A DNA stretch of 64,000 nt from positions 1-64,000 of the forward strand of contig JAJRVQ010000156.1 in the NCBI GenBank assembly GCA_024277255.1, read 5' to 3'. This DNA is from Acidobacteriota bacterium. GTDB taxonomy: Bacteria; Acidobacteriota; Thermoanaerobaculia; Multivoradales; SZUA-115. The notes beneath the pieces were generated by a model. It saw only the letters and a program-made list of their open reading frames with translations. It was not told the origin of the DNA and did no database searches. Of this stretch, positions 29,488 to 36,353 are shown piece by piece. Position 1 is the first letter of the stretch. Each line of letters starts with the position of its first letter. Position numbers and translations under genes: made by a program.

Positions 29488-30492
29488 TCAAGATAACGAG
29501 GGCGCTTGGGGGGCGAGCAGCGCGGCTCGCTCGTCGTCGCTCAAGAAGGCCGCGGCGACGGCGTTTTCTTGCATCCGGAGCAGGTCGGTCGCGCTCAATC
29601 CGAGTTCGGATTGGGCGATGCCATACTCGTGGGCCAGGTCGATCCCCGAGATGCTGGGGTCGTCGGTGCTCAGGGTGGCCAGCAGGCCGCGCTCGAGGAA
29701 CCGTGGCAGTGGATGTTGGCGATAGCTCTGGACGGTACTGGTCTGGAGGTTGCTGGTCGGGCAACACTCGAGGGTGATGCCACGTTGCGCCAGTAGGTCG
29801 AGGGTCGACTCGTCTTCGATAGCCCGGACTCCATGGCCGATACGCTCGGCTCCCAACTCCTCGACCGCCTGGCGAACGCTGTCGGCACCGGCGGCCTCCC
29901 CGGCGTGAACCACGCGGTGAAGACCGGCCTCCGCCGCTTTTTGAAAGTGCTCGACGAAGAGCGTGCCGGGGTAGTTCGCCTCATCCCCGGCTAGATCGAG
30001 CGCGATCACGCCACGATGGCGACAGCGGATGGCGGCCTGCAACTCGGTGTGACCGATCTGCGGGCCATAGTTGCGCGAGATGATGCCGATCAACTTGGCC
30101 TTCACCGGCAGATCAGCGGCCTCTTCCAGTCCATCGCAGATCGCCTCGGTCACGCCGAGCGGATCGAGGTCGTGCGTCTCGGCCATGAACCAGGGCGAGA
30201 AACGCAGCTCGATGTAATCGATCCCCTCCGCGACGGCATCTTCCAGGTTCTCCCGCGCGATCCGGCGCACCGCGTCATAGTCCACCAAGATGCGCCGCAT
30301 CAACTCGAACTTGGCCAGGAAGCCGAGCAGATCCGGCTCCGTGGTCATCACCTGCACATAAGGTCGCAACCCCTCCTCGGTCCATTCGGGCAACTCGAGC
30401 CGGTACTGGCGGGCAAGATCGAGAATCGTACTCAGCCGGATATTCCCGTCCAAGTGCCGATGGAGTTCGACCAGTGGATAGTGATTGCGCAT
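29488..30492 (-). CDS. add: Adenosine deaminase
   Basis: 334 residues from the ATG at 30492. Metal-dependent deamination of adenosine to inosine is indicated by ELHRHLDG (His11 and His13 zinc ligands), VHAGEAAG near residue 195, ERIGHGVRAIEDE near 217, and TLSTDDPSISG near 275 with the catalytic Asp pair. The length matches bacterial Add. Some relatives act on adenine or N6-modified bases, so the exact substrate is not certain. The long N-terminal extension of the open frame runs into a repeat element and is not coding. Confidence 0.9.
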   Translation of the reverse strand: MRNHYPLVELHRHLDGNIRLSTILDLARQYRLELPEWTEEGLRPYVQVMTTEPDLLGFLAKFELMRRILVDYDAVRRIARENLEDAVAEGIDYIELRFSPWFMAETHDLDPLGVTEAICDGLEEAADLPVKAKLIGIISRNYGPQIGHTELQAAIRCRHRGVIALDLAGDEANYPGTLFVEHFQKAAEAGLHRVVHAGEAAGADSVRQAVEELGAERIGHGVRAIEDESTLDLLAQRGITLECCPTSNLQTSTVQSYRQHPLPRFLERGLLATLSTDDPSISGIDLAHEYGIAQSELGLSATDLLRMQENAVAAAFLSDDERAALLAPQAPSLS

Positions 30493-30531
30493 GGCGAAGG
30501 AGTCTACTGGATGGTTGTGGAGCGTAGCGAG

Positions 30532-30601
30532 ACCTCGTCGGGGAGCCTGGGCAAGAACCCCGTTTCTTGCCCGGGCGGGGGCTGCGCGACAGCCCCCAAA
30601 A
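30532..30601 (+). repeat. Dispersed structured element, copy 1
   Basis: Left block ACCTCGTCGGGG (30532-30543); a 13-bp hairpin with arms 30545-30557 and 30564-30576 and a 6-base loop; then GGGGGCTG, CGCGA, CAGCCCCC (30577-30597) and AAAAT. A partly similar GGTTGTGGAGC block starts at 30513. Copy 2 lies at 35749-35818. It sits between imuB and add, both transcribed leftward. Confidence 0.8.
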
Positions 30602-30608
30602 TAAGAAG

Positions 30609-30633
30609 GACTAGGCCGCAAAGCGGCCTAGTC
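30609..30633 (-). terminator. Intrinsic terminator of imuAB
   Basis: GACTAGGCCGC, loop AAA, GCGGCCTAGTC: a perfect 11-bp stem that includes the imuB stop codon. On the minus strand it is followed by CTTCTTATTTT. Confidence 0.82.
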
Positions 30634-32250
30634 GTAGATACCATCCGCAAACCACTCCCGGCTCCGGCGATCCTGGTAGATGCGATAGATGCCGCCGTCG
30701 GAGAGTTCGACATCCCAGTAGTCGCGGTCCACCGGCTGCTCGCTCCACCACTCTTCTTCCAGGTTCCAGGGGCCGGATGCGACGCGGACCTTTCCTTGAA
30801 TCGTTGGCCGTTTCGCTGTCTCCTCAGTGGCCTGGGTGTTGCCGGGCTGGTTGGTGATGGAGAGCAAGCGCACGGCGGGGAGCGGGGGGGGCTCGGAGCC
30901 GTAGGCGCTCGCGGGCTCCGCGACGGTGTCCACCACGCCGGTGCCGGTTCCACTGGCGCCGTCTGGAGGGGCGCCGCCGGTGATCACCTCTAGCGGGATC
31001 GGTGGGCGAAAGGTTCTAGCCCCGAGAAGGCCACGCCCGCGCGGTGGTGGGGACTCGATCTCGGGTGGCGGCGGTGGTGTGTAGGCTTCCAGCTGGAAGC
31101 CCTCCGGGCGGTGTGCATCGAGGGGCTTGGGGGAGCCCACGCGATCGGGTCCGAGCAGGGCGAAGAGCCTGGCCAAGGTGGCGGCGAGGCGATCGGGGGA
31201 GAGCGCCGTCGGGCCGAAGAGTGACAGTTGTGTCTCCGGGGATCGATCCGGGTGGGCGGTGAGCGAGAAGCCGACCACCGGAGCACCGGGGGGGCGGGCT
31301 TCGAGTTCCAGGCGGAGCAGAGTCAGCAGCGTTTTGGTGTCGCGGGTAGGGGCGGGCAGTTCGATCGCCCGCTCGTAGTGACCATCGGGCTCCAAACGCA
31401 AGGCAACCTCCAGCCGCTTGCAGGCCAGCCCCCGAGTCCGCAGGCGGTGAGCTAGACGATCCAGCGCCGCGCGACCGACGAAGAGAAACGGTTCGAGTGA
31501 CACTAGAGGCCATTCCAAGGTCATGCCCTCGCGGAAGGTGGGCGGCGGCCGGCGGGGAATCAGCGGTTGTGCATCCATGCCTCGGGCGACGCTGTGCAGT
31601 TGGCTGCCGGTGCGGCCCAGGCGGCTGGTGACCTCGGCCGCTGGCAGGCGAGCCAGTTCACCGATCGAGCGCACCCCCCAACGTTCGAGCGTGCTGGCTA
31701 CCTCGACCTCGGGGGCCAAACGGGCCAGCGGTAACGGTGCGAGGAACTCGGCCTCTCCACCGGGAGCCACCACCGTCGGCGAGCCGGGCGAGTCGGCGGC
31801 GACGCGAGCCGCCAACTTGCTGGAAGCGATGCCGACCTTGGCCGGCAATCCTTCGGTTTGCGTCGCCTCCATCAAGGCGACGCCGATATGACGTTCGCAA
31901 ACAAACCGCCTGTCGAGCCCGAGTACGTCGAGATAGACCACGCCATCCTTGGCATCTTCACTGCGTGGCGAGATCGTTTCGGCCGCCTCGATCAAGGCCT
32001 CCTGCGCCGAGCGTTCGCACTCCGTATCCCGTGGGCGAGCGGTCAATTTGGGCAGCAGCAGGCGTGCCTGGGGCAGTGTGAGGCCCGGCTTGAGTCCGGC
32101 TCGTCGTGCTGGGCGGGTGGCGGCAACCAACCGTGCGGTGTTGCCGTTGCCCTCGAAGATGGCCACCGCTTCGTGCGCCAGCTCCGGCTCGCTACGCAAC
32201 CGTGCGGCGAGTGGGAAGAGGGGAACGACGAGGCAGGCGAGACGGGTCAA
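30628..32250 (-). CDS. imuB: ImuB, inactive Y-family polymerase-like mutasome protein
   Basis: 540 residues from a TTG at 32250 that overlaps the imuA stop as TTGA. The N-terminal MTRLACLVVPLFPLAARL replaces the catalytic acidic motif of true Y-family polymerases, as usual in ImuB. Palm and finger segments follow (DGVVYLDVLGLDR, VGIASSKLAARVAA, LERWGVRSIGELARLP), then a little-finger region and a long Pro-rich C-terminal tail of the sort that binds the sliding clamp and DnaE2. ImuB is the scaffold of the mutagenic complex. It is co-transcribed with imuA and ends in a terminator hairpin. Confidence 0.92.
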   Translation of the reverse strand: MTRLACLVVPLFPLAARLRSEPELAHEAVAIFEGNGNTARLVAATRPARRAGLKPGLTLPQARLLLPKLTARPRDTECERSAQEALIEAAETISPRSEDAKDGVVYLDVLGLDRRFVCERHIGVALMEATQTEGLPAKVGIASSKLAARVAADSPGSPTVVAPGGEAEFLAPLPLARLAPEVEVASTLERWGVRSIGELARLPAAEVTSRLGRTGSQLHSVARGMDAQPLIPRRPPPTFREGMTLEWPLVSLEPFLFVGRAALDRLAHRLRTRGLACKRLEVALRLEPDGHYERAIELPAPTRDTKTLLTLLRLELEARPPGAPVVGFSLTAHPDRSPETQLSLFGPTALSPDRLAATLARLFALLGPDRVGSPKPLDAHRPEGFQLEAYTPPPPPEIESPPPRGRGLLGARTFRPPIPLEVITGGAPPDGASGTGTGVVDTVAEPASAYGSEPPPLPAVRLLSITNQPGNTQATEETAKRPTIQGKVRVASGPWNLEEEWWSEQPVDRDYWDVELSDGGIYRIYQDRRSREWFADGIYD

Positions 32251-33146
32251 CCTGCCTTACACCGGCGATGGGGTGTGGTGGTTTCTTGCTGGGTCACGGC
32301 GGAAACCTCGTCACAGCGAACAGCGGTCTTGGCGGCGGTGGTGGTCAGCGTCCAGCTTTCACGGTCGCCGGGTGACTGGCCACGGCGCTTGTGTACCGTC
32401 CACTCGATGTGCAACCCGGTGAGCCGGCGAGGAGCCCGGCCATTGCCCCACCGGTGCTTCGCCATTGCGCCATCGGACCACAGAGGACGGCTCACCGCGG
32501 GCATGACCACGGTGGCCGCCGTGGTCCCGCTCACTCGGTAGGGGGCAGATACCAGAAGAGCCGCATCGCGGTCGCGCGCCGCGCGTGCCAAGCGCAGCCA
32601 ACTGCCTTGTGCGCCTCGACCTCCGGGGACGGGCGGTGTCCCGAGATCGAGTGCCACCAGCGGGAAACCGCTGGCCAGTACCGCCTCGGCACTTGCGAGT
32701 GCCTCCTTCATCCGCCGTGGCCGCAGCCACAAGAGCCGCGCCAGATCGATGCCGGCCTGTTCCGCCATCCGCGGATCGAGACCATCGCCAAGATCGATCA
32801 GCACCACGGGATGTCCGCTGGCGGTGACCGCCGCCAGCATGGTCAGAAGCAAAGAAAAACGACCGCTGGAGCGCCGGCCGACCATCTCCAGCAGAGTGCC
32901 CCGTTGGATCCCGCCGTCGAGTAGCCGGTCGAGTCGAGAATCGGCCGTCGTCCACCTCCCATGCGTCCTCGAGCGCGAAGTCAACTGGCGCGCGCTGAGC
33001 AGTCGCCCGCGTAGTATCTCGGGCAAAGATCGGCGGATTACGGAAACGGAAGTCTCGAGCGCCGGCCGGGGAACAGTGATGGCGGGGGGTATACGTTCCC
33101 CGACCGGCGACTCAAGAGCGTTTTGCTGTGGGGCTGGAGAGATCAT
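32247..33146 (-). CDS. imuA: ImuA, RecA-like mutasome protein
   Basis: 299 residues from the ATG at 33146, chosen because the shared GCGTAAA element lies just upstream, as it does for dnaE2. It has the SulA/RecA-like fold of ImuA: SRLDRLLDGGIQRGTLLEMVGRRSSGRFSLLLTMLAA (degenerate Walker A), VVLIDLGDGLDP, and a C-terminal LTGLHIEWTVHKRRGQSPGDRESW. ImuA recruits RecA to the ImuB-DnaE2 complex. It is the first gene of an imuA-imuB operon. The Shine-Dalgarno is weak or absent, as for dnaE2. Confidence 0.88.
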   Translation of the reverse strand: MISPAPQQNALESPVGERIPPAITVPRPALETSVSVIRRSLPEILRGRLLSARQLTSRSRTHGRWTTADSRLDRLLDGGIQRGTLLEMVGRRSSGRFSLLLTMLAAVTASGHPVVLIDLGDGLDPRMAEQAGIDLARLLWLRPRRMKEALASAEAVLASGFPLVALDLGTPPVPGGRGAQGSWLRLARAARDRDAALLVSAPYRVSGTTAATVVMPAVSRPLWSDGAMAKHRWGNGRAPRRLTGLHIEWTVHKRRGQSPGDRESWTLTTTAAKTAVRCDEVSAVTQQETTTPHRRCKAG

Positions 33147-33151
33147 CGGAT

Positions 33152-33171
33152 GGCGGTAATGAGGCGTAAAC
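33152..33171 (-). promoter_or_regulatory. Candidate SOS operator of imuA, proximal
   Basis: GCGTAAA at 33164-33170 and the variant GCGGTAA at 33153-33159, again 11 bases apart. It shares AATGAGGCGTAAA exactly with the dnaE2 site and lies almost the same distance from the start codon. Confidence 0.65.
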
Positions 33172-33243
33172 TTTAAACATGCTAGAAACTCGACTTGCCA
33201 TGTCGCTGTCCAGAAACTCTCCGCGGGCAGATAGAGAGTGTAG

Positions 33244-33261
33244 GCGTAAACAAGGCGTAAG
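33244..33261 (-). promoter_or_regulatory. Candidate SOS operator of imuA, distal
   Basis: GCGTAAA at 33244-33250 and GCGTAAG at 33255-33261, 11 bases apart, about 100 bases upstream of imuA. It has the same repeat unit and spacing as the sites before dnaE2 and imuA. Confidence 0.55.
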
Positions 33262-33587
33262 TCAAGGGAACAACACAAATAGTGAGACAGACCCCCGAGA
33301 TGCACCGCGGCGAGGTCTCGATGGTCGTAGCGGGGCCGTGTCGAGGGCCAGCAGGCGCAAGGCCTCTTCCTTCCCCTACACCCCTCAAGGCGCGGAGTTC
33401 CCGCGAAGTGACCTAAGCCAGCGGCCACCAACCAGGGGAGTGCACGAATCGGCTCGCGGAGGAAAAGCGCCCGTGATTGTCCGAGCGGCGAAGCCGCGAG
33501 TTGCGCGGGCGCCCGTAGCGAACCGACTCGTAGGGCACCACCAAGCCCCGCGGGCGCCCGGGAGCGCCGCGGGAACTCCAAGCCGCT

Positions 33588-34046
33588 CTACACCCCGAAG
33601 ACGTTCAACACCCGCGTCAAGATATCGGCCGGTACCGAAACCCTGACGTCGGCGTCGGAGCTGCGGACGTCGACGGTGAAGTTTTTCCGTCCCTTGACCA
33701 CTTGCACGGTTTCATTGTCGGTTCTGACGTCGACGATGCGCGCCTCAGGGCAATCTTCCAGGGCTTCGGCGGCGGCTCTCAGGGCAGAGGCATAGGGGCC
33801 GATCTCTCGGCGTACTTTGGCCAACTCCTCCTCGGGAATGATCGCCGGGGCGAGGTGCAGTGCCAAGTTGAGCAGAGAAGCGGGGACCGGGATGGTGAGT
33901 CTTGTTCCATCCGCGCCGTGCTCTTCTACCGCGACGGTCACGAAACCGTCCTTGACCACGACGGCGGCTAGAGCAATGCCGGCGACCGCGGTGGTGAGCA
34001 AGGCTGCGAGGCTGAGGATGGCGATGGCTTTGAGCAGCTTTTTCAT
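33588..34046 (-). CDS. Exported protein, third of three tandem paralogs
   Basis: 152 residues from the ATG at 34046 (GGAGA six bases upstream) with a signal peptide (MKKLLKAIAILSLAALLTTA...). The mature part repeats one plan twice: a strand pair ending in an 'IPVP' turn plus helix (VTVAVEEHG, TRLTIPVPASLLNLALHL), a linker with 'ARIVDVRTDNETVQVVK', then VDVRSSDADVRVSVPADILTRVL. It is the most diverged and shortest of the three paralogs. Function unknown. All three face the same way and probably share a transcript. Confidence 0.72.
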   Translation of the reverse strand: MKKLLKAIAILSLAALLTTAVAGIALAAVVVKDGFVTVAVEEHGADGTRLTIPVPASLLNLALHLAPAIIPEEELAKVRREIGPYASALRAAAEALEDCPEARIVDVRTDNETVQVVKGRKNFTVDVRSSDADVRVSVPADILTRVLNVFGV

Positions 34047-34113
34047 CGGGAATCTCCGTCCGGTCGTGGATCTTGTCGGTTCGTCGGTCGCTCTCACCGA
34101 CCCCTACGCGGGG

Positions 34114-34704
34114 CTAGCCCTCAGGGTTCCAATCAACCCAAACCCGGACCTCCATGCCACCGCCGGACAGGCTGATGAGATCTTCGCCGCCGTAACCGGC
34201 CAAGGTCTCCAGTGCCGCGGCGATGTTGATCTCGTTGTCGGCGCCGGAAAGTAGCGCGTCGACCGCGGCAGCGGGAATGCGTGCCTCAAGCCGCCGGCCT
34301 TGCTCGGTTTTCGGGGTGCTGCGCGCCACCAGGAAGCCGTCTTCCTTCAGCAAGCGGACGCTCTGGTTGTTGTCGTCGATGCTGACGAAGGTCGCGTCTT
34401 GCAGGTCGCGCATGACGATCCACAGCTGACGCAGCTTGTAGAGGTCGATCTCGGCGCCTTCGATGCGGATGCGGCCATCCTGAAGCACATTGGAGGCCAG
34501 TCCCGGTAGGGAATCGCCGATGGAAGAGGCAGGGAGATTGATGTTCGAGGTCGCGCCGTTTTGATCGACTATGCGCACGTGGAGATAGGCCTCGTCGGCG
34601 AAGGCAGTAGGAGCCAGGGCCAGAGTCGCGGTCAGGGCCAGGGCGGTGACCCAGATGAAGGTTCTTCTTGCTCTGCCGGCCGGTGTATTGATCAGCGTGT
34701 TCAT
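34114..34704 (-). CDS. Exported protein, second of three tandem paralogs
   Basis: 196 residues from the ATG at 34704 (AGGAG five bases upstream). The N-terminal 37 residues form a signal peptide ending TAFADEA. The mature protein has the family plan: AYLHVRIVDQNGATSNINLP, helix, DGRIRIEGAEIDLYKLRQLW, DATFVSIDDNNQSVRLLKEDGFLVAR, then a second 'LEARIPAAAVDALLSG' turn and an acidic C-terminus with VRVWVDW. It is clearly homologous to the next gene upstream (same motifs in the same order). No enzyme motif is visible. Confidence 0.75.
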   Translation of the reverse strand: MNTLINTPAGRARRTFIWVTALALTATLALAPTAFADEAYLHVRIVDQNGATSNINLPASSIGDSLPGLASNVLQDGRIRIEGAEIDLYKLRQLWIVMRDLQDATFVSIDDNNQSVRLLKEDGFLVARSTPKTEQGRRLEARIPAAAVDALLSGADNEINIAAALETLAGYGGEDLISLSGGGMEVRVWVDWNPEG

Positions 34705-34810
34705 CGCCACTCCTGGGGTCGTGAGTTTTTGGGGACGGGCAATCAAGGGAAAACGAGCCAACGGCGCCGGCCGGAATAGGAAGGCGCCGCTGTCTGGGAC
34801 GATCGAGCGC

Positions 34811-35380
34811 TTACTGTGCTTCCGGCTGGCGGTCGATCCACACCCGGACACTGGCGTCGTTGTCGTTGACGGTGACCAACTCACCTTCGCCGAAGTCGAC
34901 GAGAGCTTGCAGCGCGGCGCGCAAGTCGAGTTCGTTGCCGTTGCCGGAAAGCAGAGCATCGATCACGCTCAGCGGAATGCGAGCATCGATCTGCGTGCCT
35001 TCGGCGCTGGCTTCAGAGGTGCGGGCGCGAAGGAAATCACCATCCTTGAATACGCGGATCGTCTCGTCTTCACTCTGCACGGTGACATAGGTCGCGTCCG
35101 GGCTATCCTGGATCGCGTTCCACAGGTTGCGCAGCTTGGTGGCGTCAAACTCGGCGTCCTCGATGACGATGCGACCGTCCTGCATCGCTTCCTCGGGGAT
35201 CAAAGGCATCGCCGCTTCGACGATGGAGATGGGCAGGTTGATGGTCACATTGGCATTGTCGCCGCCCTTTTCGTTGACGGTGACATGGAACCAGAGGTCC
35301 GTGGCGGCGGCGACCGGCAGGGCCAGGGTGGTGGCCAGAATCAGTGCCGCGGCGGTGGAGAAGAGGATTTTGCGGTTCAT
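34811..35380 (-). CDS. Exported protein, first of three tandem paralogs
   Basis: 189 residues from the ATG at 35380 (AAAGGAG upstream), with a signal peptide ending LPVAAATD. Motifs in order: LWFHVTVNEKGG, VTINLPISIVEAAMPLIP, DGRIVIEDAEFDATKLRNLW, DATYVTVQSEDETIRVFKDGDFLRAR, IDARIPLSVIDALLSGNGNELD, VRVWIDRQ. The two 'IP-helix-ALL' units suggest an internal duplication. Function unknown; periplasmic by signal. It is first in a set of three on the minus strand, with spacers of 106 and 67 bases. Confidence 0.75.
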   Translation of the reverse strand: MNRKILFSTAAALILATTLALPVAAATDLWFHVTVNEKGGDNANVTINLPISIVEAAMPLIPEEAMQDGRIVIEDAEFDATKLRNLWNAIQDSPDATYVTVQSEDETIRVFKDGDFLRARTSEASAEGTQIDARIPLSVIDALLSGNGNELDLRAALQALVDFGEGELVTVNDNDASVRVWIDRQPEAQ

Positions 35381-35511
35381 AACTAGCGCTCCTTTGCGGT
35401 CAGCAAACGGTGGGGACTCGTTTGAGTTGATCATCATCAAGTTGGAGGCGGCGACGGCCAAGTCGTTGTGCCCGGGCTAGGGTGCCAATGGCCGCCTGCC
35501 TTCAAACCACA

Positions 35512-35814
35512 AGACGCCGGGGGGCGTCTCATTGTTTCAGTGGCGGGTGACCTTTCCCGGCCGTGAGGGTCTGTGGAGCACGATGGGTAGGTCGAGTTGG
35601 GCCCCCCGGCCTTCTTTTTATGGGGATCTCTCGGCGAGATCCCCTCGCCGCAAGAAGCGCGGTTCTTGCGGCTCACCCCTGAGCAGTCCGGCCTAGTCGG
35701 CCGGGTTCGCCCGGAGGGCTCACGCGCTGCGCTGGGTTGCGGAGCAACACCTCGTCGGGGGGCCAGCGAAAGAACGACGCTTCTTTCGCTGGCGGGGGCT
35801 GCGCGACAGCCCCC
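35512..35814. repeat. Cluster of perfect hairpins
   Basis: At least six hairpins in 300 bases: AGACGCC/GGCGTCT (35512-35529); GGGGATCTC/GAGATCCCC (35622-35644); GCCGCAAGAA/TTCTTGCGGC with a 6-base loop (35647-35672); CCGGCC/GGCCGG (35688-35704); CGGG-TTCG-CCCG (35702-35713); and the two stems of element copy 2. No gene is seen in the 485-base spacer 35381-35865. Confidence 0.75.
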
Positions 35815-35818
35815 AAAA
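35749..35818 (+). repeat. Dispersed structured element, copy 2
   Basis: ACCTCGTCGGGG (35749-35760); a perfect 13-bp hairpin with arms GCCAGCGAAAGAA (35762-35774) and TTCTTTCGCTGGC (35781-35793) and loop CGACGC; then GGGGGCTG-CGCGA-CAGCCCCC (35794-35814) and AAAAT. It lines up base for base with copy 1 except within the stem and loop. Confidence 0.8.
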
Positions 35819-35825
35819 TCAAAAA

Positions 35826-35851
35826 GGGTGGGGGTTTGGAGGGTGGGAGGG
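35826..35851 (+). other. G-quadruplex motif
   Basis: Five runs of three or more G within 26 bases, separated by 1-6 bases, lie just past the stop of the 35866 gene. On the template for that leftward gene this could fold and affect termination. Confidence 0.5.
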
Positions 35852-35865
35852 ACTGCCTCGGCCCC

Positions 35866-36339
35866 CTAGAACTGAGGCTTCCCCTCTCTATCCTCGATTC
35901 TCCGGCCGATCAATCCACCGATCAGGAAGCCTAGCAATGGGGTCACGACCAGGCTGTCGGAGAGGAAGTTGGGCTCGCCGGTGTTCATGTGGTTGGCTAG
36001 CCAAAAGCCGATGGCGACCGGCGCGAGGAGGAAGATGGTGCTGGCGATCCGGCGCTGGCGCTCGGCATTCTTGTGCGCGTACTCGCGCTCTCCCGAGGTG
36101 AGGAGTTCTTCCTGCAAGACCTGCCAGCGTTCGCGGTCGGCCTCGATACCGCGCATCGCCGCGGCGATTCCGCAGCCGGCTCCGAGCAACAACAACAAGA
36201 ACTGTAGCGGCCAGCCCCACCGTGGATCGGGGGTGTCGGCGATGCGGTAGCCGGCCGCCGTGGCTACGCCGAGCGCCCCGGCGATCACCGAGATCCACAC
36301 ACAGCCATGCTGAAGGTGCACCCAGTTGCTGCGTTTCAC
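35866..36339 (-). CDS. Small integral membrane protein, unknown function
   Basis: 157 residues from the ATG at 36339. About four hydrophobic segments: near residues 15-30, 43-65, 98-115 and 128-145. A charged, probably cytoplasmic helix (RGIEADRERWQVLQEELLTSGEREYAHKNAERQRR) lies between the second and third. No family is recognised. The gene starts 14 bases after the pepF stop, on the same strand, so it is probably the second gene of a two-gene operon with pepF; a functional link is not evident. Confidence 0.7.
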   Translation of the reverse strand: MKRSNWVHLQHGCVWISVIAGALGVATAAGYRIADTPDPRWGWPLQFLLLLLGAGCGIAAAMRGIEADRERWQVLQEELLTSGEREYAHKNAERQRRIASTIFLLAPVAIGFWLANHMNTGEPNFLSDSLVVTPLLGFLIGGLIGRRIEDREGKPQF

Positions 36340-36353
36340 AGCCTCACCGCCGT

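Larger units (their letters stand above)
33147..33587. other. Intergenic, 441 bases, with hairpins
   Basis: Beyond the two operator-like repeats, the part near 33480-33570 is very GC-rich. It holds GCGGC-GAA-GCCGC (33485-33497) and two copies of the palindrome CGGGCGCCCG (33506-33515 and 33551-33560). A plus-strand open frame here has no ribosome site or recognisable product, and I do not call it a gene. Confidence 0.6.

Noticed and set aside
33179-33646. 155-residue plus-strand frame in the spacer upstream of imuA
   Set aside because: No ribosome site; basic, low-complexity product; covers hairpins and operator repeats.
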